From Jiangella muralis (GTDB taxonomy: Bacteria; Actinomycetota; Actinomycetes; Jiangellales; Jiangellaceae): DNA of 64,000 nucleotides. A model generated the notes under the pieces. It did no database searches. It had not been told where the DNA came from and was given only the letters and a program-made list of their open reading frames with translations. Below are positions 50,433-59,084 of this stretch, in pieces. Position 1 is the first letter of the stretch, and each line of letters opens with the position of its first letter. The position numbers and the translations under genes were made by a program. The stretch lies in the NCBI RefSeq assembly GCF_001270745.1, contig NZ_LFXL01000030.1, forward strand, positions 98,851 through 162,850, given 5' to 3'.

Positions 50433-51287
50433 ATGCCGACGACGCGAGCAACCGCGGCTGGCCGGCCGCAGTTGTCACACGGCTGGCGTGCGGCCGCGTC
50501 CCTGCTGGCGGCGGTCGTGCTGCTGGCCGGCTGTGGCGGGGACGATGACGGCGACGGCGTGCGGCTCCCGCCCGAGGGTGGCCGCGTCGACTACCAGCTC
50601 GGCGGCCCGTATCCGCCGTCCGACGAGGTGGAGGTGGTGATCCGCGACGTCACCGCCGAGCCGGCGCCGGACCGCTACGGCATCTGCTACGTCAACGCGT
50701 TCCAGACCCAGCCCGGCACGCTCGAAGGGTGGCAGCGCGAGCACGAGGACCTGCTGTTGCGCGACGACGGCGAGTTGGTCACCGACCCGGACTGGCCGGA
50801 CGAGGCACTGCTCGACACGTCGACCGAGGCGAACCGGGCGGCGCTGGCCGAGGTCGTCGGCGCCGAGCTCGAGCGCTGCGCCGAGGCCGGCTTCGCCGCC
50901 GTCGAGCCGGACAACCTCGACTCGTGGACCCGCTCGCACGGTCTGCTGGACGACGCGGACAACCTGGCGTTCGCCGCGCTGCTGGCCGAGCGGGCGCACG
51001 AGCTCGGCCTGGCCATCGCGCAGAAGAACGCCCCGGAACTGGGCACCGCCGGGCGCGACACCGCGCACCTGGACTTCGCCATCGCCGAGGAGTGCGAGGT
51101 CCACGACGAGTGCGCCGCCTACACCGACGTCTACGGGCAGCACGTCATCGAGATCGAGTACACCGACAACGGCAGCGCCGCGTTCGCCGCCGCCTGCGCC
51201 GAACGCGGCGACGAGATCGCGGTGCTGCTGCGCGACCGCGACGCCCTCCCTGCCGGCGCGGACGGCTATGTGGCGGAATGGTGCTAG
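50433..51287 (+). CDS. Lipoprotein with GH114-like (endo-alpha-1,4-polygalactosaminidase) domain
   Basis: 284 aa from the ATG at 50433 (starts at 50412 or 50421 are possible). A signal peptide with lipobox LAGC (C34) is followed by an Asp-rich linker. The domain starts at about residue 50 and has VDYQLGGPYPP, YVNAFQTQPG, LDTSTEANRAAL, GFAAVEPDNLDSW and IAQKNAPEL, the barrel pattern of GH114 proteins. These may cut galactosaminogalactan-type polymers at the cell surface. The catalytic pair cannot be fixed with certainty. Confidence 0.78.
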   Translation: MPTTRATAAGRPQLSHGWRAAASLLAAVVLLAGCGGDDDGDGVRLPPEGGRVDYQLGGPYPPSDEVEVVIRDVTAEPAPDRYGICYVNAFQTQPGTLEGWQREHEDLLLRDDGELVTDPDWPDEALLDTSTEANRAALAEVVGAELERCAEAGFAAVEPDNLDSWTRSHGLLDDADNLAFAALLAERAHELGLAIAQKNAPELGTAGRDTAHLDFAIAEECEVHDECAAYTDVYGQHVIEIEYTDNGSAAFAAACAERGDEIAVLLRDRDALPAGADGYVAEWC

Positions 51288-51310
51288 CAGCGGAGCGGTC
51301 CGAGCGCACC

Positions 51311-52318
51311 CTAGAGACGCGGGTCGACGTGCACCTTGGGGGCGGGACCGGTGGGGTGCGTCCCGGCCAGGACGGCGGCGACGTCCGAGAGCCCGACGGT
51401 GGCGCCGACCAGCGGCCGCGGGTCGACCGCCCCGCTGGCGTACGCCTCGATCGTCGCGGCCAGGCCGGGCGACGCGGACAGGATGCCGACCGCGGTGACG
51501 TCGCCGAGCACCAGGGTCCGGGTGTCGAGCGTGCTCGGCGTCGCGGACAGCCCGATGTAGACGACCCGCCCGCCGGGCTCGACCAGCTCGACGGCGCGCG
51601 CCGGCAGCTGCGCGGCGTTGGTCGCGTCGATGACGGCGTCGAACGGCAGGTCCGGCAGCTCGTCCTCGGTCCACGCGTGCTCGAATCCCAGTGAACGGGC
51701 GAACCGCAGCGACGCCTCGGTGCGGCCCATCAGGTGCACCTCGGCGCCGTCGGCGCGGGCGAACATCGCCGCCATCAGCCCGATGGTGCCGGGCCCGAAC
51801 ACCAGCACCCGGTCACCGGCGCCGGCCCCGGTGGCCCGCGCCGCCCGCAGCGCGTTGCCGCCCGGCTCGACCAGCGCCCCCAGCACGGCGTCGACGGAGC
51901 CGGGCAGCGCGTGCAGCGACGACGCCGGGACGGCCAGCTGCTCGGCCAGCGCGCCGGGCCGGCCGTCGCGTACGCCGACCTCCTGCCGCGCCTCGCAGAC
52001 GTGCTGGAGGCCGCGGCGGCAGCGCCGGCAGGTCCCGTCGCCGATCATGGTGTCGCCCATGACCCGCCGCCCCAGCCACGCGGCGTCGACGCCGGAGCCC
52101 ACGGACGAGACGACGCCGGCCCACTCGTGCCCGGGCCGCAGCGGGTACGTCGTGTGCCCGGACCGCAGGTAGGCCATGTCGCCGCTGAAGAACTCGGCGT
52201 CGGTGCCGCAGACGCCGGCCCGTTCGACGTCGACCACCACCTCGCCGGGTGCCGCCACCGGCCGCGGCACCTCCCGCACCCCGCCCGCGCCGGGACCGGT
52301 CAGCACGAACGCCCTCAT
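51311..52318 (-). CDS. Zinc-type medium-chain alcohol/polyol dehydrogenase
   Basis: 335 aa, ATG at 52318 overlapping the IclR stop (ATGA). Catalytic zinc ligands are visible in AGVCGTDAEF and RPGHEWAG. The Rossmann motif is LVFGPGTIGLMAAMFA. The structural-zinc loop reads GDGTCRRCRRGLQHVC: three cysteines remain, and the first of the usual four is Asp. It resembles sorbitol/threonine dehydrogenases. Beside the sugar-acid dehydratase and SDR, it probably oxidises a sugar or sugar acid. Confidence 0.87.
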   Translation of the reverse strand: MRAFVLTGPGAGGVREVPRPVAAPGEVVVDVERAGVCGTDAEFFSGDMAYLRSGHTTYPLRPGHEWAGVVSSVGSGVDAAWLGRRVMGDTMIGDGTCRRCRRGLQHVCEARQEVGVRDGRPGALAEQLAVPASSLHALPGSVDAVLGALVEPGGNALRAARATGAGAGDRVLVFGPGTIGLMAAMFARADGAEVHLMGRTEASLRFARSLGFEHAWTEDELPDLPFDAVIDATNAAQLPARAVELVEPGGRVVYIGLSATPSTLDTRTLVLGDVTAVGILSASPGLAATIEAYASGAVDPRPLVGATVGLSDVAAVLAGTHPTGPAPKVHVDPRL

Positions 52319-53121
52319 CTACTACTCTCCCCCAGCCGGCCGAGCACGCCGCGGATCTCGTCGACGGCGTCGACGAGCGTGGCCAGCGGTGTGCGATAGG
52401 TCAGCGCGCTGACGCTGAGCGCGCCCGACGGTGTGCCCGGCGCCAGCGCGTACACCGGGAGCGCCAGGCAGGCGACGCCGGTCTCGTTCTCCTCGTCGTC
52501 CAGGGCGTAGCCGCGCTCGCGGACGGCCGCCAGCTCCGTGGCCAGCTCGTCGGCGGTGACGCGGGTGCGCGCCGTCCGCCGTTCCAGCGGCCCGGCGCCC
52601 ACCCATCCCGCCACAGCGGACGGCGTCGGCAACGAGTGCGCCAGCAGCAGCTTGCCGACGCCGGTCGAGTGCGCCGGGTTGCGCCCGCCGACGACCGACG
52701 TCAGCCGGGCGGCGCCGCTGGGCGGGTCGACCTTGGCGCGGTACACCACCTCGCGGCCGTCGAGCACCGCGTAGTGCGTGGTCTCGCCGAACCGGGCCGC
52801 CAGCGCCTCCAGCACCGGCCGCAGCCGGACGTGCTCGGGCCGGGCCTCGTGGTGCGCGAACGCCAGCCGCAGGAACTCGTCGCCCAGCAGGTAGTGGCCG
52901 CGGGCGTCCTGACCGGCCAGGCCGGCCCGGCGCAGCGACCGCAGCGCCCGGTGCACCGTCGGCTTGGGGCTGCCGACGACGCGGGTCAGCTCGTCCAGCC
53001 CGACGCCGCCGGGGTGGGCGGCCAGCTCCTTGAGCACGGCGAGCACGCGGTCGGAGCCGACGACCCGGCCGCCCTCTTGACCGGGACGGCCGTCGCCCGC
53101 CACCATGTCTGCGTCCCGCAT
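52315..53121 (-). CDS. IclR family transcriptional regulator
   Basis: 268 aa from the ATG at 53121 (ATG 53106 possible). The N-terminal winged helix has SDRVLAVLKELAAHPGGVGLDELTRVVGSPKPTVHRALRSL (in order, residues about 23-63). The effector domain has STGVGKLLLA and DDEENETGVACLALPVY. IclR proteins control catabolic genes for sugars and aromatic acids. It lies upstream of the ADH gene and divergent from the dehydratase gene, so both units are likely targets. Confidence 0.9.
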   Translation of the reverse strand: MRDADMVAGDGRPGQEGGRVVGSDRVLAVLKELAAHPGGVGLDELTRVVGSPKPTVHRALRSLRRAGLAGQDARGHYLLGDEFLRLAFAHHEARPEHVRLRPVLEALAARFGETTHYAVLDGREVVYRAKVDPPSGAARLTSVVGGRNPAHSTGVGKLLLAHSLPTPSAVAGWVGAGPLERRTARTRVTADELATELAAVRERGYALDDEENETGVACLALPVYALAPGTPSGALSVSALTYRTPLATLVDAVDEIRGVLGRLGESSR

Positions 53122-53142
53122 GTTCCAGATAGTAGAGCGTCG

Positions 53143-53157
53143 TTTCGATAATCGGAA
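53143..53157. promoter_or_regulatory. Near-palindrome TTTCGATAATCGGAA in the IclR-dehydratase gap
   Basis: This 15-bp imperfect inverted repeat lies in the 45-bp gap between the divergent starts 53121 and 53167, 9 bp before the dehydratase GTG. It is a candidate IclR operator. It has one mismatch pair. Confidence 0.5.
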
Positions 53158-53166
53158 GGTTCTGCC

Positions 53167-54882
53167 GTGACCGAGCTCCGCAGCGCCCAGTGGTACGGCG
53201 GCGACGGCCGCGACGCCTACATCCACCGCGCCTGGATGCGCCGCGGCCTGCCCGACGACGCGTTCACCGGCCGGCCGCAGATCGCCATCGCGAACACCGC
53301 GTCCGACCTCACGCCGTGCAACCGGCACCTGGACGAGGTGGCGCGATCCGTACGCGACGGCGTCCACGAGGCCGGCGGCATCGCGCAGGAGCTGCCCGCG
53401 CTGTCGCTGGGCGAGACGCAGCTGCGGCCCACCGCCATGCTGTGGCGCAACCTCGCCGCCATGGCCACCGAGGAGATGCTGCGCGGCAACCCGGTCGACG
53501 GCGTCGTGCTGCTCGGCGGCTGCGACAAGACCATCCCGGCGCTGCTCATGGCGGCCGCGTCGGTCGACCTGCCGGCCGTCGTCGTGCCCGGCGGGCCGAT
53601 GCTCACCGGCACGTTCCGCGGCGCCCCGCTGGGCTGCGGCACCGACGTCTGGCGGCTGTCCGAGGAGGTCCGCGCTGGGACGCTCTCGCGCGACGACTTC
53701 ACCCGCTCGGAGTCGGCGATGATCCGCAGCAAGGGCCACTGCAACACCATGGGCACCGCGTCGACGATGGGCCTGCTGGCCGAGGCGCTGGGCATGGTCG
53801 TCCCGGGTGTCGCGGGCACCCCGGCGCCGGACAGCCGGCTGCTGGCCGCCGCGCACGGCACCGGCCGGCTCGCCGTCGAGCTGGTCGCCGCGGACCGCCG
53901 GCCGAGCACCGTCCTGACCGGGGCGTCGTTCCACAACGCGATCGTGACGCTGGCCGCCATCGGCGGCTCGACCAACGCGGTCGTGCACCTGCTCGCCGTC
54001 GCCGGGCGCCTGGGCATCGACCTCACGCTGGACGACTTCGACCGCATCGGCTCGCGCGTCCCGGTGCTGGTCGACCTGCTGCCGGCCGGCCGGTTCCTGA
54101 TGGACGACCTGCACCGCGCCGGCGGGCTGCCGGCGGTGCTGCGCGAGGTGCGCGACCTGCTCGACCCGGCGGCGCTGACGGTGACCGGCCGGCCGCTGGT
54201 CGACTACCTGGACGACGCCGAGATCTGGGACACCGAGGTCATCCGGCCGCGGTCGGCGCCGCTGGTCGACGAGGGCGGTATCGCGGTGCTGCGCGGCAAC
54301 CTCGCGCCCCGCGGCGCGGTGATCAAGCCGGCCGCCGCGTCGCCGTCGCTGCTGCGCCATCGCGGCCCGGCGGTCGTGTTCGACAGCATCGAGGACCTGC
54401 ACGCCCGCATCGACGACCCGGACCTCGACGTGACGGCCGACTCCGTCCTGGTGCTGCGCGGCTGCGGCCCGAAGGGCTACCCCGGCATGCCGGAGGTGTC
54501 GAACCTGCCGCTACCGCAGAAGCTGCTGGCCCAGGGCGTGCGCGACATGGTCCGGGTGTGCGACGGCCGGATGAGCGGCACCGCGTACGGCACCGTCGTG
54601 CTGCACGTCGCCCCGGAGGCCGCGGACGGCGGGCCGCTCGCGCTGGTGCGCACCGGCGACGTCGTCAGCCTGGACGTCGCCGCGCGGCGCATCGACGTCG
54701 AGGTCAGCGACGACGAGCTGGCCGCGCGCTCCCCCAACGACGCCACCGTCGACGGCTACGCCCGGCCCTTCCGTGGCTGGGAACGGCTCTACGTCGACCA
54801 CGTACTCCAGGCCGACACCGGCGCCGACCTGGACTTCCTCCTCGGCTCCAGCGGATCGGAGGTCAGCCGTGAATCGCACTGA
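53167..54882 (+). CDS. IlvD/Edd family sugar-acid dehydratase
   Basis: 571 aa from a GTG at 53167. Conserved blocks include ANTASDLTPCNRHLDEVA, LLGGCDKTIPALLMAAAS (iron-sulfur cysteine), GHCNTMGTASTMGLLAEALGM and KGYPGMPEVSNLPLPQKL. Length and context fit the pentonate dehydratase branch (L-arabonate or D-xylonate) rather than branched-chain amino acid synthesis. The enzyme removes water to give a 2-keto-3-deoxy acid using an iron-sulfur cluster and Mg. An SDR gene overlaps its 3' end. Confidence 0.88.
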   Translation: MTELRSAQWYGGDGRDAYIHRAWMRRGLPDDAFTGRPQIAIANTASDLTPCNRHLDEVARSVRDGVHEAGGIAQELPALSLGETQLRPTAMLWRNLAAMATEEMLRGNPVDGVVLLGGCDKTIPALLMAAASVDLPAVVVPGGPMLTGTFRGAPLGCGTDVWRLSEEVRAGTLSRDDFTRSESAMIRSKGHCNTMGTASTMGLLAEALGMVVPGVAGTPAPDSRLLAAAHGTGRLAVELVAADRRPSTVLTGASFHNAIVTLAAIGGSTNAVVHLLAVAGRLGIDLTLDDFDRIGSRVPVLVDLLPAGRFLMDDLHRAGGLPAVLREVRDLLDPAALTVTGRPLVDYLDDAEIWDTEVIRPRSAPLVDEGGIAVLRGNLAPRGAVIKPAAASPSLLRHRGPAVVFDSIEDLHARIDDPDLDVTADSVLVLRGCGPKGYPGMPEVSNLPLPQKLLAQGVRDMVRVCDGRMSGTAYGTVVLHVAPEAADGGPLALVRTGDVVSLDVAARRIDVEVSDDELAARSPNDATVDGYARPFRGWERLYVDHVLQADTGADLDFLLGSSGSEVSRESH

Positions 54883-55543
54883 CACCAGGACGGCGCTCGT
54901 CACCGGCGGTGGCAGCGGGCTCGGCGCGGCGGCGGCCGAACGCCTGCGCGCCGGCGGATACACCGTCACCACGCTCGACCTGCACGGCGCCGACGTCGCC
55001 GCGGACGTCACCGACGAGGCGGCCCTGGCGCGGATCGGCCCGGTCGACGTGCTGGTGAACTCGGCCGGCATCGTCGGCCCGAACCGGCCACTGGACGAGA
55101 CGACGGCGGACGAGTGGCGCCGCGTCTTCGAGATCAACGTCATCGGCACCGTCAACACCATGCGCGCGTTCGTCCCCGGCATGCGCGAGCGCGGCTGGGG
55201 CCGGGTCGTCAACGTCGCCAGCATGGCCGGCAAGGACGGCAACCCGAACCTGTCCGTGTACTCGGCGTCGAAGGCGGCCGTCATCGGGCTCACCAAGTCC
55301 GCCGGCAAGGAGCTCGCCACCAGCGGCGTCCTCGTCAACGCCATCGCGCCCGCCGTCATCGCCACGCCGATGAACGACAACACCGAGCCCGGCGTGCTCG
55401 CGCACATCACCAGCCTCATCCCGATGCGGCGGGTCGGCCGCCCGGAGGAGGTGGCCGAGCTGATCGCGTTCCTCTGCTCCGACCGGGTCAGCTTCTCCAC
55501 CGGCGCGGTCTACGACATCAGCGGCGGGCGCGCGACCTACTGA
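54869..55543 (+). CDS. Short-chain dehydrogenase, sugar/sugar-acid type
   Basis: 224 aa from the GTG at 54869, with GGAGG at 54858-54862. It overlaps the dehydratase 3' end by 14 bp, indicating translational coupling. The motifs TGGGSGLG, NSAG, and Y-x3-K in YSASKAAVIGLTKS are present, with the catalytic serine in NVASMAG. It is slightly shorter than most SDRs. It probably oxidises the sugar before, or the keto acid after, the dehydratase step. Confidence 0.88.
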   Translation: MNRTDTRTALVTGGGSGLGAAAAERLRAGGYTVTTLDLHGADVAADVTDEAALARIGPVDVLVNSAGIVGPNRPLDETTADEWRRVFEINVIGTVNTMRAFVPGMRERGWGRVVNVASMAGKDGNPNLSVYSASKAAVIGLTKSAGKELATSGVLVNAIAPAVIATPMNDNTEPGVLAHITSLIPMRRVGRPEEVAELIAFLCSDRVSFSTGAVYDISGGRATY

Positions 55544-55839
55544 AGGACGGCGGCCCGCTCGCGCAGCACGCGGCGCTCGAACCAGACCGTCATGAACGGC
55601 GGGATGGCCGAGGCGAGGCCGAGAATCGTCGTCGTGAAGGACCAGCGCTCCGCCCGCCAGGCGGCGATGACGGTGACGATGTAGACGAGGAAGACGACGC
55701 CGTGGATCGGGCCGAAGATCTGCACCCCGATCTCGTTCTCGACCACGACGTACTTGAAGAACATCCCTGCCAGCAGGCCGGCCCAGGAGATGCCCTCGGC
55801 GACGGCCGCGACCCGGAACCAGCGAAGCGCAGCACTCAC
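55537..55839 (-). CDS. DUF3817 membrane protein
   Basis: 100 aa from a GTG at 55839. Three helices with the family core FRVAAVAEGISWAGLLAGMF, GPIHGVVFLVYIVTVIAAW and WSFTTTILGLASAIPPFMTVWFE. Widely conserved in actinobacteria; function unknown. Its 3' end overlaps the SDR gene by 7 bp. Confidence 0.9.
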   Translation of the reverse strand: MSAALRWFRVAAVAEGISWAGLLAGMFFKYVVVENEIGVQIFGPIHGVVFLVYIVTVIAAWRAERWSFTTTILGLASAIPPFMTVWFERRVLRERAAVLQ

Positions 55840-55860
55840 CCCGTCACCCTACGGGCGCGA

Positions 55861-55882
55861 CCCCGCCCGGCCCCGGGCGGGG
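55861..55882 (-). terminator. Strong GC hairpin after the PQQ-type dehydrogenase gene
   Basis: CCCCGCCCGG-CC-CCGGGCGGGG, a nearly perfect stem immediately downstream of the minus-strand stop at 55907 and before the DUF3817 start at 55839. No T-tract follows, as is common for actinobacterial terminators. Confidence 0.55.
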
Positions 55883-55906
55883 GGCCGGGCGGAGCGGTCC
55901 CGGGGG

Positions 55907-57232
55907 TCAGGACCCGGCGGCCGCCGCGAACGTGAGGCGGTGGATGGCGCCGGCGCCCGGAGCGACGGTGTCGGTGACGAAGTAGACCTCGCCGTCCTCG
56001 TCGGCCCCGAACGAGGTGATCCGCGGCGGCAGCTGGCCGACCGCGTCGTTGGCGACGTGCCGGCCGCGCCGCTGCTCCTGGACCGCGAACGCCTGTCCGG
56101 TGCAGTAGTCGGCCGTGACGTAGGTGCCGTCGGCGAGGTCCTCGAACTCCTCGCCGCGGTAGACGACGCCGCCCATCACGGCGCACCGGTCGTTGCCGGC
56201 GAGGCCGTAGGAGAAGACCGGGTCGGTGTACTGGGCGCGCGGGTTGCAGCGGACATCGAGGAACGGGTCGGGGCCCTCCCCGGCGTTCTCGGGCTGACGG
56301 TGGATGTCGTCACCCTCACGGCAGGACCAGCCGAAGTTCCAGCCGTCGCGCGGCTGGTCGTCGTCGTCGAGGGAGACGTGGTTGATCTCCTCCCAGCGGT
56401 TCTGGCCGACGTCGCCGATCCAGATCGACTCGGTCGGCTTGTCGATGGAGAACCGCCACGGGTTGCGCAGGCCGTACGCCCAGATCTCCGGCCGGCCGAC
56501 GGCGCTGCGGGCGAACGGGTTGTCCCTCGGGATGCAGTAGAGCCGGCCGTCGCACTCGCGCATGGCGTCGATCCGGACGATCTTCCCGAGCAGCGTGCTG
56601 AGGTTCTGCGCGCCGAACAGCGGGTCGTCCGCGCTGCCGCCGTCGCCGGTGCTCCAGTACAGGAAGCCGTCGGGGCCGAACATCAGGTCGCCGCCGTTGT
56701 GGTTGCCGTTGAGGTTGTGCTGCTGACGGAGCACCCGCTCCTCGGTGGCCGGGTCGACGACGGCCTGGCCGGCGCCGTCCAGCACGAACCGCGAGACGGT
56801 CAGCGCGCCGTTCTCGACGCCGGTGCCGATGGCGGTGTACGAGACGAACAGCGTGTGCGTGCGGGCGAAGTCCGGCGACGGCGCCACGCCGAGCAGGCCG
56901 CGCTCGTTGCCGGCGGTGCTGACGCGGCTGGTGAGGTCGAGCAACGGCTGCGGGTCCAGGACGCCGGTGTCCGGGTGGAACACCAGCACGCGGCCGGCCT
57001 TGTCGACGACGAACAGCCGGCCGCTGCCGTCGTCGGGCGTGCCGATGGCGGAGAGCCGCAGTCCGGTCGTCGCGACGACCTCGCTGCCGACGCTCAGCTG
57101 ATCGACGGGGAGAGCGCGGTCTCGGTCGGACGGCGCCGCCGCGCCCGCCGTCGCCGTCGCGGCGATCAGGACGAGGGGCAGCGCGAGGGCGAGCCGGAGC
57201 CGGCGGGTGCGGGGGACGGATGGAGCGGACAT
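55907..57232 (-). CDS. Secreted PQQ-dependent sugar dehydrogenase-like protein
   Basis: 441 aa from the ATG at 57232, with GAGGAG 4 bp upstream. A signal peptide (LRLALALPLVLIAATATAGAAA) is followed by a six-bladed propeller of the glucose/sorbosone dehydrogenase type: GLLGVAPSPDF, NHNGGDLMFGPDGFLYWSTGDGG, GLRNPWRFSID and GWNFGWSCREG. These are the usual PQQ and calcium contact regions. It is exported and likely oxidises aldoses or related sugars at the cell surface. It lies apart from the IclR sugar-acid cluster but could feed it. Confidence 0.88.
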   Translation of the reverse strand: MSAPSVPRTRRLRLALALPLVLIAATATAGAAAPSDRDRALPVDQLSVGSEVVATTGLRLSAIGTPDDGSGRLFVVDKAGRVLVFHPDTGVLDPQPLLDLTSRVSTAGNERGLLGVAPSPDFARTHTLFVSYTAIGTGVENGALTVSRFVLDGAGQAVVDPATEERVLRQQHNLNGNHNGGDLMFGPDGFLYWSTGDGGSADDPLFGAQNLSTLLGKIVRIDAMRECDGRLYCIPRDNPFARSAVGRPEIWAYGLRNPWRFSIDKPTESIWIGDVGQNRWEEINHVSLDDDDQPRDGWNFGWSCREGDDIHRQPENAGEGPDPFLDVRCNPRAQYTDPVFSYGLAGNDRCAVMGGVVYRGEEFEDLADGTYVTADYCTGQAFAVQEQRRGRHVANDAVGQLPPRITSFGADEDGEVYFVTDTVAPGAGAIHRLTFAAAAGS

Positions 57233-57371
57233 GACACTCCTCACTGACGATGAGTTGTTGCCAGGTCAGGTACCGGGCCGTAATACGGCGGCGGAGATCG
57301 AATGGATTGCGCCGGCCGGCATGCAACTCCACGTCCGTGGCTCGCGTCTTCAGGGGTGACCGAGGGGTGGG

Positions 57372-57908
57372 ATGGACATCGACGCAGACGCGGCGCCGGT
57401 CGCGATGGACCGCGACAGCGCGTTCGAGCAGTACGTCGAGGTGCGGCAGGCGGCGTTGCTGCGCCTCGCCTACCTGCTCACGGGCGATCAGCACGCCGCC
57501 GAGGACCTGCTGCAGACCGCGCTGGCCAAGCTGTACCTGGCCTGGAACCGGGTGGAGCGGGCCGGCTCCGTCGACGCGTACACCCGCCGGATCATGATCA
57601 ACGAGCGCGCCAGCCGGTGGCGGCGAGCGGCGCGGCGGTTCGAGCGGTCTACCGACGCCGTTCCGGAGCGGCCGGTCGTCGGCGACTTCGACCACATGCT
57701 CGCCGAGGGCGACGCGCTGTGGTCCGTCGTCCAAGGGCTGGCGCCCAGGCAGCGGGCCACCGTCGTCCTCCGCTTCTACGAGGACCTCGGCGAACAGGAG
57801 GTCGCCGACCTCCTCGGCTGCTCCGTCGGCACAGTGAAGTCGCAGACCAGCCGGGCGCTGGCGACGCTGCGCGCCCGGCTGGAGGAACGGAAGGGGCACG
57901 ACCGATGA
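57372..57908 (+). CDS. SigE family ECF sigma factor
   Basis: 178 aa, ATG at 57372. Sigma-70 region 2 is seen as AFEQYVEVRQAALLRLAYLLTGDQHAAEDLLQTALAKLYLAW in pieces (residues about 18-60), and region 4 as LAPRQRATVVLRFYEDLGEQEVADLLGCSVGTVKSQTSRAL. The form matches the actinobacterial SigE sub-family that is usually paired with a membrane-bound partner. The next gene overlaps by 4 bp (ATGA). Confidence 0.92.
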   Translation: MDIDADAAPVAMDRDSAFEQYVEVRQAALLRLAYLLTGDQHAAEDLLQTALAKLYLAWNRVERAGSVDAYTRRIMINERASRWRRAARRFERSTDAVPERPVVGDFDHMLAEGDALWSVVQGLAPRQRATVVLRFYEDLGEQEVADLLGCSVGTVKSQTSRALATLRARLEERKGHDR

Positions 57909-59035
57909 ACGAGTTCGACGATCTCGAGAGCGCCCTGGCCGCGGAGTTGCGCCGCCGTTCCGGTGAGGTGCTCGCCACCGCGGGGCTGGCCGGCCGCGCC
58001 CGCCAGCGCGCCCGCGTCGTCCGGCGGCGCCGCGCCGTCGCCGTCCCGGCCGCCCTCTCCCTGCGCGGCGTCCCGCAGACCGCTCCCCCGGCCGACCCGC
58101 CGACCGGTGGCACGACACAGCTGGTGCTGGACGGGCTGCCGAGCGGCGCGCCGCCCTCGATCGGCTGGTTCGAGGACGCACGGTTCCACGACCCCGGCGG
58201 AACCACGGCCGGGTTCCCCGAGATGTGGACCGACGTGCTGCAGGTGGACGGCGGCTTCCTCGCGAGCAAGGGCGACGAGATCGCCCGGCTCGGCCCGGAT
58301 GGCGAGGTGACGGACCGCCGTCCGGGTGCGGGTCCGGTGCTGTCGCCCGACGGCGTCCTGGCCGCCTACTACGACCGGGACGCGGGCATGCTGGTCGCCG
58401 CGCAGGCCGACGGCGGCGGGATCCGGCCCGGCGGGCGCGCCGTGCCGGACGGCCAGCGGCTCGAACCGGCCGGGTTCCTCGATACGCACCGCGTGGTGTC
58501 CAACGTCGCGACCGCCGCCGGAGCGCTGACGGGCGTCCGGATCGACGACCTCGCGCCGGACGCCGAGATGGCCGCGGCCACACCGCCGTGGGAGCTGGCG
58601 CTGGTGAGCGCCGTCTCGCCGGCCGCCGGACTGGTGACCGGCCCCACCAGCCTCGCCGACGACGCCTGCTGGGCGGTCTACGAGGCGGACGCGGACGAAC
58701 CGCTGTGGGAGACCTGCGCGTACGCGCTGTTCCGTTTCAGCCCGGACGGCCACCACCTCATCGGAACGACCGCCCGCCCGGAGGCCGAGGCCCACTCCCA
58801 GGTCATGGTCGTCGACGCCCGCACCGGCGAACTCGTCCACGACTACAGCGGGCGGCACATCTACGACGCCGTGTTCGAGGACGACGACCACCTGATCCTC
58901 GATGTGCGCCTCGAGGACGGCGACGACCGCCTGGCGACGCTGCTGCGGTGCGACCTGGACGGCGGCTGCGAACTCACCAGGCCGGTCGCCGGCCAGGACG
59001 GGGTGACGTACTCGCTGACCCGGCCACGCTGGTGA
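57905..59035 (+). CDS. Putative anti-sigma-like partner of the SigE-family factor
   Basis: 376 aa from the ATG at 57905, which overlaps the sigma stop. The N-terminus (FDDLESALAAELRRRSGEVLATAGLAGRARQRARVVRRRR, residues about 4-43) is the usual cytoplasmic part in such partners. After it only about 10 apolar residues remain (AVAVPAALSL, 44-53) where a full membrane helix is expected. The rest (about 75-376) has a beta-propeller-like pattern with GTTARPEAEAHSQVMVVDARTG. Either a deletion has removed the helix or the protein is soluble. Function inferred from the operon only. Confidence 0.65.
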   Translation: MNEFDDLESALAAELRRRSGEVLATAGLAGRARQRARVVRRRRAVAVPAALSLRGVPQTAPPADPPTGGTTQLVLDGLPSGAPPSIGWFEDARFHDPGGTTAGFPEMWTDVLQVDGGFLASKGDEIARLGPDGEVTDRRPGAGPVLSPDGVLAAYYDRDAGMLVAAQADGGGIRPGGRAVPDGQRLEPAGFLDTHRVVSNVATAAGALTGVRIDDLAPDAEMAAATPPWELALVSAVSPAAGLVTGPTSLADDACWAVYEADADEPLWETCAYALFRFSPDGHHLIGTTARPEAEAHSQVMVVDARTGELVHDYSGRHIYDAVFEDDDHLILDVRLEDGDDRLATLLRCDLDGGCELTRPVAGQDGVTYSLTRPRW

Positions 59036-59084
59036 TGCCGCGGCCTTCCTGCGCGCCGGCCGTCCTGCGGGCGATAATGCGACA

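Noticed and set aside
53167..54882. Biosynthetic dihydroxy-acid dehydratase (ilvD)
   Set aside because: Context with IclR, sugar-type SDR and ADH, together with the length and motif layout, fits the sugar-acid dehydratase branch better.
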